A DNA stretch of 14,152 bases from contig CAITZN010000722.1 in NCBI GenBank assembly GCA_903896915.1, forward strand, positions 1 to 14,152, given 5' to 3'. Shown piece after piece: positions 6,738-12,903 of this stretch. Position 1 is the first letter of the stretch, and the number at the start of each line of letters is the position of its first letter. The translations under genes and the position numbers were made by a program. Under the pieces are notes generated by a model that was given only the letters and a program-made list of their open reading frames with translations, searched no databases and had not been told where the DNA came from. This DNA is from an uncultured bacterium (GTDB taxonomy: Bacteria; Desulfobacterota; Desulfobulbia; Desulfobulbales; Desulfobulbaceae).

Positions 6738-6979
6738 ACCTTTTTTTGTTCTCCGGTCGCCCTCCGGTCTACGCACGAGATTCCTTTTCCGAATAGGGTT
6801 TTTTCTAAACAATTTTTGCTCCCCTTTTTCGGCGTACATACCAAGACTCGCATTTCATATGAATGCTGTATTCCATTGCGTCCTTTCCATAGGTGGAGGA
6901 AGAATGGTGTGCACGGTTAATCCCAATTCACACTCGATGGGCAGGTCTTTAGATTTCAACAGAGAACGAGTCCGAGCAG
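6738..6979 (+). repeat. Direct repeat copy B (partner 2326-2565)
   Basis: This copy begins with AACC and a seven-T run that resembles the 3' arm and T-tract of the tRNA-Arg terminator at 2318-2331. It then follows copy A with about 33 identical bases. Landmarks shared with copy A are TTCGGCGTACATACCAAGACTC, GAAGAATGGTGT and AGAGAACGAGTCCGAGCAG. Similarity stops near 6979. The tRNA and the 5' arm of the terminator that precede copy A are absent here, replaced by the ISL3 tail. The two copies bracket the Trypco2 operon and the methyltransferase and ISL3 fragments. Confidence 0.85.
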
Positions 6980-7017
6980 TTCCGGAGCCTCGATCCAGGA
7001 GATATCTCGACTTGGGT

Positions 7018-7118
7018 AACGCCTGAATTTATCAACCATTCGGGTCACTCGTGCTAGGCGTTGTCTTTCATTTTAAGCGCCAGAGAACTTTACGCGCTTA
7101 GTATTGCTGGTACGAGTG
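7018..7118. other. Gene-free stretch with three nested or interlocking inverted repeats
   Basis: Between repeat B and 7363 I see no credible gene. Three complementary pairs stand out. AACGCCT (7018-7024) pairs with AGGCGTT (7056-7062). CACTCGT (7046-7052) pairs with ACGAGTG (7112-7118), extendable to ten pairs with two G-T. TAAGCGC (7074-7080) pairs with GCGCTTA (7094-7100). The first two interlock as a pseudoknot would; the third nests inside the second. This could be a structured RNA or a folded recombination site. It matches no class I recognise. Confidence 0.35.
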
Positions 7119-7362
7119 CGCCAAGCCGGGAAGCTCGATAGAATTGCCTATTTACAATAATAGTTACACATGGTGTCGGAAGGGATCAAGCGAAAGTACT
7201 TTCAGCTGGGAAAAATTGAGTATCCTGATTTGAGCGGTTCTAGCTTTGTCAAAAGCCCTGAAGTTACTGGTACCGGTGTACCTCTATGCTGTTTCCAGAG
7301 TTCGAAAACTTATTTTTTCCTGAACAGCATGAGCACATCACGTTATTCGCTCTTATTCACAT

Positions 7363-7821
7363 CTAAAAAAGGTGGGAAAAATCAACGGGCTCTTCAATAT
7401 CTTCATTATCAGGAACCAACATCTCTCTAATTTTCCGCTTAATTTCCTCGCGTGCTTCCTTAAAACAGCGTTTAAAATAACACTCAGGAAATTCAGGATC
7501 AGCGAGATAGCCGAAGATATTATTCCGAATCCGGCTGACTATTTCGGCAACCAACGCCTCCTTTTCATCCTCTGAAATAAAATTCCGCTCATTGACATTG
7601 GTGAGGACAATCTCTGCCCCTAAGGCGGCACGAATCTCCTCAATCAGTTCCGGCTCTCCACTCACCAGACTCCAAAAGGTTTCAGAAACCGAGACCACGA
7701 CATCGTAGCGCACTGTAACCTGCCAGCGATCACCAGCCACCCTCCGGGATTCATCATAAAACCGTATCACAACACCGTTTGCGAGTTGCTCATCTTCCAG
7801 GTATTTCACTTCAGCTTTCAT
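7363..7821 (-). CDS. Conserved-looking hypothetical protein, 152 residues
   Basis: The frame opens at an ATG with GAGGA eleven bases upstream. It codes for a soluble, acidic protein. The N-terminal half (about 1-50) alternates like beta strands, including VVIRFYDESRRV and WQVTVRYDVVV. The second half is helical and charged (about 56-140), with a CYFKRCFKEAREEIKRKI helix and an acidic tail. There are no catalytic motifs, no signal peptide and no membrane segment. I do not recognise the family. Regular codon use and a good ribosome site argue that it is a real gene. It lies two bases after the stop of a small upstream frame (7825-7929). Confidence 0.7.
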   Translation of the reverse strand: MKAEVKYLEDEQLANGVVIRFYDESRRVAGDRWQVTVRYDVVVSVSETFWSLVSGEPELIEEIRAALGAEIVLTNVNERNFISEDEKEALVAEIVSRIRNNIFGYLADPEFPECYFKRCFKEAREEIKRKIREMLVPDNEDIEEPVDFSHLF

Positions 7822-7824
7822 TTT

Positions 7825-7929
7825 TTACGACTTCCTCATTATTTCGCTCAATTCCGGCATACTGTAGAACCTGATTTCATGCCCTTCATCGCACATTTTT
7901 AATCGGGCAAGACATGTCGCAACCAACCG
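7825..7929 (-). CDS. Small frame or C-terminal remnant upstream of the 152-residue gene
   Basis: This 34-residue open stretch ends at TAA 7825-7827, just before the ATG of the next gene. It reads like a real C-terminus: MCDEGHEIRFYSMPELSEIM then RKS. An internal ATG could give a 23-residue peptide, but no good ribosome site is seen. The CDEGHEIRFYS stretch loosely recalls IstB-like ATPases, too weakly to name it. It is either a leader peptide of the downstream gene or the surviving tail of a deleted one. Confidence 0.3.
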   Translation of the reverse strand, partial: RLVATCLARLKMCDEGHEIRFYSMPELSEIMRKS

Positions 7930-8025
7930 TTATTTCACAACTAATATGATAAGCAAGTACCCTTTTGGTCGGATACGACTACAACTGTAAACCATTAATT
8001 ATTGTTGCCACCCTTTAACTTTCTA

Positions 8026-8865
8026 TTATTTCTTCGCACTGACTCCCATCAGATGCTCGACCTTTTCTACGTGCCTGAAGCCGACCGCCTTGAGTCGACA
8101 AATAACACCGTCGACAAAGCTGCTTCCCTTCTTTACTACGTGTGGATTTCCGGTGTAATGAAAAAGCCGTCCGTCCCGGCGTAGCACCCGGAAAATCTCC
8201 CGGTAAAACTCTTCGCTGTAGAGCTCCTCAGCGATGGAAAAACGCGGTGGATCGTGAATGACCGAATCAAAAGAAGTCGCAGGCATTGTGCCTATCAACT
8301 CATAGCTACTGCCCTGAAGTTGCACAATCCCCTCTTTGCCCAAATCGTTTGACCAAGGGTTCTGAGTGCGCAGCCCCATCACCTCCCGGCTCAGTTCGAT
8401 GCTGAGCACCTCGCTTGCACCGAGTCGGTGGGCAGCGATGGCGGCATAGCCCAATCCGCCGCAGCAGTCCAGCACTTTGTCACCCTTGCGCACCGCCTGT
8501 TGAGCCATCTCGGAGGCACTAACAAAGGGGTCGGTTCCTTTGGAAATATGCATTTTGACGCCGCTAATTTCCAGCAACGGTGCTCCAGCCGTGGGAACGA
8601 GCTTGTAGTAGCCAGAGCTACGGTCTTCCAACGGATCCATCTCTCCATCACGACAGAGGTAGATCCTCTGTGTCTTCTTGACGATTCTTTTGAGTTCGTC
8701 GAAGGAGATTCGATTGTTTTCGTCGAGCACCAGGCCTTGGTCACTTAAGGAAAAGTCTTGTTCCGAAAGATTCAGGTCAGTGGAGAGCCGGACGCAGGAA
8801 AGCCCATTGGCGATGGCCTCCAACGCCTGTCTGGCATTTCCTGTATGAAGGTAGTAGCTAGGCAT
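8026..8865 (-). CDS. SAM-dependent methyltransferase of the archaeal COG2521 type
   Basis: This 279-residue cytosolic protein has a class I methyltransferase domain in the second half: motif I VLDCCGGLGY (131-140), acidic residue E157 after strand 2, a Asn-Pro-Trp-Ser motif (169-172) and the motif IV HDPPRFS (204-210). Then comes EELYSEEFYREIFRVLRRDG and the characteristic LFHYTGNP (234-241). The series GTDPF, NPWS, DPPRFS and HYTGNP is that of the predicted archaeal methyltransferase family COG2521; its target is not known to me. The DPP motif, by analogy with DPPY enzymes, hints at N-methylation of a nucleic-acid base. The ATG has only a weak ribosome site. The presence of such a gene in a bacterial accessory region suggests transfer. 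Confidence 0.8.
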   Translation of the reverse strand: MPSYYLHTGNARQALEAIANGLSCVRLSTDLNLSEQDFSLSDQGLVLDENNRISFDELKRIVKKTQRIYLCRDGEMDPLEDRSSGYYKLVPTAGAPLLEISGVKMHISKGTDPFVSASEMAQQAVRKGDKVLDCCGGLGYAAIAAHRLGASEVLSIELSREVMGLRTQNPWSNDLGKEGIVQLQGSSYELIGTMPATSFDSVIHDPPRFSIAEELYSEEFYREIFRVLRRDGRLFHYTGNPHVVKKGSSFVDGVICRLKAVGFRHVEKVEHLMGVSAKK

Positions 8866-9005
8866 ATCGTTCGTCTATTTAGTTAGAAATACTGACCGCA
8901 CTATACACCGATAGCGTTAGGGGCTTACTTAAATAAATCATCATGCGGGCCTGAAATACCTAAGCGTCACAGTCTTTCGCCACCGGCTGGATGAACGCTT
9001 CAATA

Positions 9006-9349
9006 ATGATTACCGACCCCTGCCAACATTGTGAGGTCTGCGAACAAGGCCTGGAACTGTATTGCGTGGAATTCCCGACAGTCACATGTAACGCATTTGA
9101 TAGGCACGACAAAATGCCAACTTTTGCGGCTACTCGGAAAATATTGTGGTGGCAGATAAATTCGTGCTGAAGATTCTTGCCGGTTTGGATCTCAAAGGAG
9201 CTGCTCTCTTACTGTGCGCCGGGATTACGACTTGGTCGCCATTGCGTTACTGGAAAGTTGGTAAGGGGAGCAAGGTGGCGGTCATCGGTCTCGGTGGCCT
9301 CGGGCCACTCTTCACTTTCGATTTCGTATTTGGAGGCAGTAAGAAATAG
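9006..9349 (+). pseudogene. Fragment of a zinc-dependent (CAD/YahK-type) alcohol dehydrogenase
   Basis: The frame reads DPCQHCEVCEQGLELYC, the four-cysteine structural zinc site of medium-chain alcohol dehydrogenases. It continues to DRHDKMPTF, where a one-base loss near 9126 shifts the frame before GYSENIVVADKFVLKI (expected TFGGYSE). It then follows CAGITTWSPLRYW and the start of the NAD(P)-binding motif VAVIGLGGLG. After 9300 it runs into unrelated residues and a TAG at 9347-9349. The N-terminal catalytic-zinc part and most of the cofactor domain are missing. No gene is seen in 8866-9005 or in 9350-9505. Confidence 0.85.
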
Positions 9350-9505
9350 GATCAAAAAATAAAATAGCAGTTAACGGAAAGTCTATCTTTCCCCAGAATC
9401 TATATAACTTTTACGAGGGTCAGGATTGTTTCAATACATCTTTACCTACATCAACGCCTTGATTTCTTGCGGAATCGTTAGTTGTCTGAAAATCACAGAC
9501 TGAGT

Positions 9506-10156
9506 TCACAGCCTATGGCTAGCCAATTTCGCGCCGAGCTCATAAGATTTCCGACAATCCTCAGGAAATACTGTTCGACGCCTTTGTCGTCGCTCTTCCG
9601 GATCAAAGTAATTGAATACCACCTTATCGTAGTCCTCAAATTGGAGCGTTTCGAATGAACAAAGAGACTCCGACTGACCAAAAGTCCGGCTAAGAATATT
9701 TTCATTCAGAGAAAAATGCACCGGATAGTTAAATTCTTTCATCATGTGTTCCGGCACGTTCATGGTGTAAATGAACGCGGTCGGAATTTTCCGGTCGAAT
9801 AATGATTCTGGCGGCATGGCATAAACCAAGTAAGGGAAGAGCAGCCTTTCCATGAATGAACGCATCTCTCCCGTAACCGTGCCGAAGTAAATTGGTGAGC
9901 CAAGGATGAGGACATCCGTCTTGACGATTTTCTCAAGAATCGGAGTAAGCCCATCTTTCATTGCACATTTTCCGTAACTCTTCCCACCTTTGAGCTTGCA
10001 AGCAAAACAGCTTGTGCACCCCTTGAAATCGAGATCATAGAGATGAACAAGCTCCGTTTCAGCGCCTACCGATGCCGCGCCCTCAAGGGCCTTTTCTAGC
10101 AGGGTCGCGGTGTTCCATTTTTTTCTCGGGCTGCCATTGATTGCTAAAACATTCAT
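9506..10156 (-). CDS. NADPH-dependent FMN reductase / iron-sulfur flavoprotein-like oxidoreductase
   Basis: This 216-residue flavodoxin-fold protein has the FMN phosphate loop INGSPRKKWNTATLL at 6-20 and the isoalloxazine-contact segment GSPIYFGTVTGEMRSFMERL at 86-105. A cysteine cluster C47-x2-C50-x2-C53 with C64 follows the second strand. It resembles the compact cysteine motif of iron-sulfur flavoproteins and related flavin reductases. Electron transfer between NAD(P)H or ferredoxin and an unknown acceptor is expected. GAGGTG lies six bases before the ATG. It is the last gene of a leftward operon, 14 bases after the SEC-C gene. Confidence 0.88.
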   Translation of the reverse strand: MNVLAINGSPRKKWNTATLLEKALEGAASVGAETELVHLYDLDFKGCTSCFACKLKGGKSYGKCAMKDGLTPILEKIVKTDVLILGSPIYFGTVTGEMRSFMERLLFPYLVYAMPPESLFDRKIPTAFIYTMNVPEHMMKEFNYPVHFSLNENILSRTFGQSESLCSFETLQFEDYDKVVFNYFDPEERRQRRRTVFPEDCRKSYELGAKLASHRL

Positions 10157-10170
10157 GCTAACACCTCATT

Positions 10171-11223
10171 TTATAGAGTACGTCCAAGAACATTGTCAGG
10201 GATAAGACCAGGACTACGTATTCGAAATTGCAATAAGGCATCAAGTAGACCTGTTGCGCGAACCTGGTACTCGCGCGTGTAGGGTGTATCTGAAACCGAT
10301 TTAAGCTCAACTAATCCGAAGAAATCAGCAAACCGCTCAAGCGAGCGCAAGATATACACGCGATGCAGGGTTTCTTCAGGCTTTTCATAGGTTTTTTCTT
10401 CTACATCCTTCAGGGATAAGGGGAAAGCCTGGATGAAGTAATCCGCATAATACGTGGATGGACGCCAATCCGTTCCATATACATGCAGCACATAGAGAGT
10501 GAAGAGGAAGGATTGCTGAATAATTCCTAGCGATTCATACCCATCAAGATAACCCCAATTGAACTTACGGGTATAGGCATTGAAAAGCAGAGGGTAGAGT
10601 TTTTTCATCCCTCCTGAATTTAGGGCTTTTTTGCATTTATTGGTCAGAAACAGCCTGCCTTTGGTTATGCGGAGCAGGCCGCCGAGTTGGGCCGTGAGCC
10701 GGATGGCGTTCAGTTCCTCAAAGTCATCCTCTGACCGAATTTTGATAGAGCGTAAGAATCGGTCATCATAGTGTTCACGATAACAGGCAGCAATCTCCTG
10801 GCAAAGTTTTAGGCTCAGGTTGTTTTTGGCAGTCAGTTTCACGCCATCCTCGCCAATCCTTTCCACCAGGCTTGAGAGAAGGAGTGCAGCCTTACTTTCA
10901 GGTTCTATTGCTATTTGGTCGGAATACCTGACGAGATCCGGTGACTCAAAGGGAAAATGAAGAAATCGGTGCATCTGCTCGGAAGAGAGACCGTGGAAAT
11001 CTTCATTCGGCGTTGTGTTTTTGTGCCGGTTGAAATCGTTGAGCACAGTCTGCAGTTCTTCCATCGATCCAAACTGCCGACCACCGATCAGAGTATGGAT
11101 GTCTTCCTTCAAGTCCTGTAGCGGATCGATGTTCATTTTATCCATACAGCACTTCTTGAATTTTATACCGCTGCCACAGGGACAGGGATCGTTTCTGTTT
11201 ACTTTCAACGCCTCAACGCTCAC
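10171..11223 (-). CDS. SEC-C motif protein of unknown function
   Basis: The protein is about 350 residues and starts with NRNDPCPCGSGIKFKKCC, a classic SEC-C zinc motif (CPC then CC) as found at the end of SecA and in many stand-alone proteins. The rest (about 300 residues) is mostly helical, with a compact centre around LTAQLGGLLRITKGRLFLT that looks like a winged-helix-like segment. I recognise no enzyme family. The frame is open to an ATG at 11292, but that would overlap the upstream small gene by 80 bases. A GTG at 11223-11221, or a TTG at 11208, gives the normal SEC-C spacing and a short overlap, which fits coupled translation. Confidence 0.75.
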   Translation of the reverse strand: MSVEALKVNRNDPCPCGSGIKFKKCCMDKMNIDPLQDLKEDIHTLIGGRQFGSMEELQTVLNDFNRHKNTTPNEDFHGLSSEQMHRFLHFPFESPDLVRYSDQIAIEPESKAALLLSSLVERIGEDGVKLTAKNNLSLKLCQEIAACYREHYDDRFLRSIKIRSEDDFEELNAIRLTAQLGGLLRITKGRLFLTNKCKKALNSGGMKKLYPLLFNAYTRKFNWGYLDGYESLGIIQQSFLFTLYVLHVYGTDWRPSTYYADYFIQAFPLSLKDVEEKTYEKPEETLHRVYILRSLERFADFFGLVELKSVSDTPYTREYQVRATGLLDALLQFRIRSPGLIPDNVLGRTL

Positions 11224-11416
11224 CGACGAGTTCAATCTTTGACAATTTTTTCGCAGCGTTAATGATACTCTGACATTGATGCTCGGCATCAATATGATTT
11301 TTCGCTACGAAGGTACTAACAACGGTTTTATTGTCTTTTTTGATAAACGAATACTGGCCAACACCGACACATTCCAATAGCCAATCTCTCCATTGATGAA
11401 TCACCTTTATCTTCAT
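11213..11416 (-). CDS. Small QWxDW protein, first gene of the SEC-C operon
   Basis: This 67-residue protein has a strong ribosome site (GGAGG six bases before ATG) and no membrane segment. It has a beta-like N-terminal half with the motif HQWRDWLL (7-14), Tyr 22 and a central strand TVVSTFVA. The C-terminal half is a helix rich in Ala, His and Gln (DAEHQCQSIINAAKK). Without gaps it aligns to the 60-residue product at 12685-12867 in Lys, Val, QWxDW, Leu, Tyr, Asp, Thr, Asp, Glu and Ile positions, about a quarter of residues. I know no function. Its end overlaps the SEC-C gene. Confidence 0.75.
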   Translation of the reverse strand: MKIKVIHQWRDWLLECVGVGQYSFIKKDNKTVVSTFVAKNHIDAEHQCQSIINAAKKLSKIELVGER

Positions 11417-11458
11417 CTCTAACCTCCGGCAGACTGTTTTTAGCCAGTAAACAAGGAA

Positions 11459-11620
11459 TCATTTTCCTCGGTTTGCATCTATCGATTCTCGAAGCTCCTT
11501 GCCGACTTTAAAAAATGGCAATTTTTTTGAGCTTTACCAATATCGGAATTCCTACCGGCATACGTCTCACATTCCTTCACTGTGAAGATTCAGAAACCGC
11601 TTTGGTACTGAGCGACTGAA
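11459..11620 (-). pseudogene. Decayed HU/IHF-family DNA-binding protein gene
   Basis: Read leftwards, an HU-like series appears: GF, then TGA at 11590-11592 where the family has Gly, then IFTVKECETYAGRNSDIGKA. After a frame change near 11515-11540 it continues as KKLPFFKVGKELRESIDANR with a TGA at 11459-11461. Family members read GFGTFxVKERxARxGRNPxTG and then VPFFKVGKELRE at these places. The in-frame stop, the frameshift and the lack of a recognisable N-terminus make it a pseudogene. The arginine-rich arm tip GRN survives. Confidence 0.72.
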
Positions 11621-11908
11621 GGGGGTTTTTTTGTACACTCATGCCGAGAGGGCCGTGATGGGTGAAAATATTTTTGACGTAATAATATTTTTACCTTAAA
11701 ATTGTTAAAAGTATTTTAATACTCAATAAGTCTATATTATATAGTTTACATGAAATACTATTGCTGTCAATATGAGCCTGCTAGAAACAGCAAGATTTCC
11801 ACCCATGGTTGATACGGATGAACAGCGACTTTGCCTTGAGACCCATCTACTCACGATGTTCGTGATGAAAACTTTATGACGTCAAAAAAAGTAAAAGAGG
11901 GAGGTGGT
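11621..11908. promoter_or_regulatory. AT-rich gene-free region upstream of the ribbon-helix-helix gene, with palindrome at 11710-11723
   Basis: No gene is seen here. The stretch 11665-11760 is very AT-rich. It holds a perfect inverted repeat AGTATT-TT-AATACT (11710-11723) next to TATATTATATAG, which could be a -10 region for the rightward operon. A second palindrome, CTTCAC-T-GTGAAG, lies at 11575-11587 in the HU pseudogene. Ribbon-helix-helix proteins often bind short palindromes in their own promoters, so 11710-11723 is a plausible autoregulatory operator. This is an inference from position only. Confidence 0.3.
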
Positions 11909-12148
11909 ATGGATAGGGGCGATATCGGCAAGGATATTGACGCAACCGTCAACCCTGTCAAACCCCCAGTAAAGATGGGGCGTCCAAAACAGAACCCGCA
12001 TGCAGAAGACAAGAAGCTAACCATCCGCGTTCCCGCTGAATTGCACAAGAAATTAAGGTACGCCAGCGTTGATTTGGATAAGCCTATGGTGGAGATCGCA
12101 GTCGATGCATTGATCGCCTACCTAACGAAACGTGAAAGGGGAAAGTGA
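11909..12148 (+). CDS. Ribbon-helix-helix DNA-binding protein (partition- or antitoxin-like)
   Basis: This 79-residue protein has an RHH domain at about 35-74: strand KKLTIRVP, helix AELHKKLRYASV and helix MVEIAVDALIAYLTK. It resembles plasmid partition and antitoxin RHH proteins. A basic GRPKQNP stretch at 24-30, resembling an AT-hook core, precedes it. I chose the ATG at 11909 because GGGAGG lies four bases upstream; the ATG at 11876 has no ribosome site. No ParA or toxin gene of a familiar kind is next to it: the following gene, 16 bases on, is a membrane protein. A transcriptional regulator of the downstream genes is the simplest reading. Confidence 0.82.
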   Translation: MDRGDIGKDIDATVNPVKPPVKMGRPKQNPHAEDKKLTIRVPAELHKKLRYASVDLDKPMVEIAVDALIAYLTKRERGK

Positions 12149-12164
12149 GTCAGGAAGGATGACA

Positions 12165-12533
12165 ATGAGGCCGAATATAAATGTGTTTGTCTACAGGCCC
12201 CGCCAAGTGATTCTCGCCAAAAGAAGCACCCGAAAAAACACCCTTCACTTCGTTCGCCTTGCACCCAATCAGTCGAGGCAACTGGGATTGATGGTGATGG
12301 CGGCGCTGGTCATCGGGCTGGGACTGACGCATTTTTTTCATATCAGAATAGCTGAGTTGCAGGCTGAGGTCGACCAACTTCAAATCAGTAATACTGTAAT
12401 TGCTGATAAAAATAATGGTCTTGTGGCTGCCGGGGCCCAAGAGGCATCGAAGGCACAGGTGGTAGCACTAGCCAAAAGAAAGCTGAAACTCTTTGAACCT
12501 GATCAAGAGCAGGTACGTCGAATATCTCTGTAA
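12165..12533 (+). CDS. FtsL/DivIC-like single-pass membrane protein with coiled coil
   Basis: This 122-residue protein has a basic cytoplasmic N-terminus (1-38), one transmembrane helix (about 40-58) and a periplasmic coiled coil (about 60-95, IAELQAEVDQLQISNTVIADK). It ends with ALAKRKLKLFEPDQEQVRRI. That end is the usual closing motif of septum-formation initiator family proteins (FtsL/DivIC/FtsB), where a LA.KLGL.P.E.QV pattern follows the coiled coil. The start at 12165 is set by GGAAGG five bases upstream; the ATG at 12159 is too close to it. Pairing with an RHH gene outside a division cluster is unusual, so a role in division is not assured. Confidence 0.75.
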   Translation: MRPNINVFVYRPRQVILAKRSTRKNTLHFVRLAPNQSRQLGLMVMAALVIGLGLTHFFHIRIAELQAEVDQLQISNTVIADKNNGLVAAGAQEASKAQVVALAKRKLKLFEPDQEQVRRISL

Positions 12534-12564
12534 TTCTGTGGGCTTGGTGGAATCGGTGAGATTG

Positions 12565-12606
12565 GCTGGCTAGAGCACTGACAGTGCTATCAACAACTGG
12601 CCCAGC
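12565..12606. other. Intergenic hairpin
   Basis: AGCACTG (12574-12580) and CAGTGCT (12582-12588) form a near-perfect palindrome around one A. An outer pair GCTGG (12565-12569) and CCAGC (12602-12606) encloses it. No T-run follows, so it is not a standard terminator. It could be an operator or an mRNA-stabilising structure before the second QWxDW gene. Confidence 0.35.
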
Positions 12607-12684
12607 AGGTCATTTAATATGAATACATTCAATAAGTTGCCTGGTTTTCTTCACAAGGTACATTCCACTTGTAAAAGGAGTGAT

Positions 12685-12867
12685 ATGAAGGTTGTTCGGC
12701 AGTGGGCAGATTGGAAATTATTTCATTTGAATGGTCGAGAATACCAAATTCATAGAATTGACGGATCAACATGGATCTTCTTTACGGGGATATTCGCAGA
12801 CAATGACACTGAGGCTTTACAGAAGGCTATCGATGTTGTCACCACCGCCGACAAAAAAGATTTTTAG
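12685..12867 (+). CDS. Small QWxDW protein, second copy, upstream of the rhomboid gene
   Basis: This 60-residue protein starts at the ATG at 12685, which has an excellent AAAAGGAG site five bases upstream. An in-frame ATG at 12619 has a poorer one and would add 22 residues that lack similarity to the other copy. The motif RQWADWKL (5-12) is followed by NGREYQIHRIDGSTW and an acidic helix ending in DKKDF. It aligns without gaps to the 67-residue product at 11213-11416. It has no membrane segment or known domain. The rhomboid gene follows 36 bases later, so the pair is probably co-transcribed. Confidence 0.72.
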   Translation: MKVVRQWADWKLFHLNGREYQIHRIDGSTWIFFTGIFADNDTEALQKAIDVVTTADKKDF

Positions 12868-12903
12868 AATTCCTGTGTTCGATATAAACAAGGATTAATA
12901 TCA

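Noticed and set aside
6529..7026. A 165-codon rightward frame across the ISL3 tail and repeat B
   Set aside because: It is shifted by one base relative to the recognisable ISL3 frame, and its continuation in the repeat is not conserved with copy A.
7170..7430. An 86-codon rightward frame between repeat B and the 152-residue gene
   Set aside because: There is no ribosome site, low-complexity Ser/Phe-rich content, and its end overlaps the opposite gene.
11602..11634. A possible rho-independent terminator before the T-run at 11626-11632
   Set aside because: Only a four-base stem can be formed and the position lies within the HU pseudogene remains.
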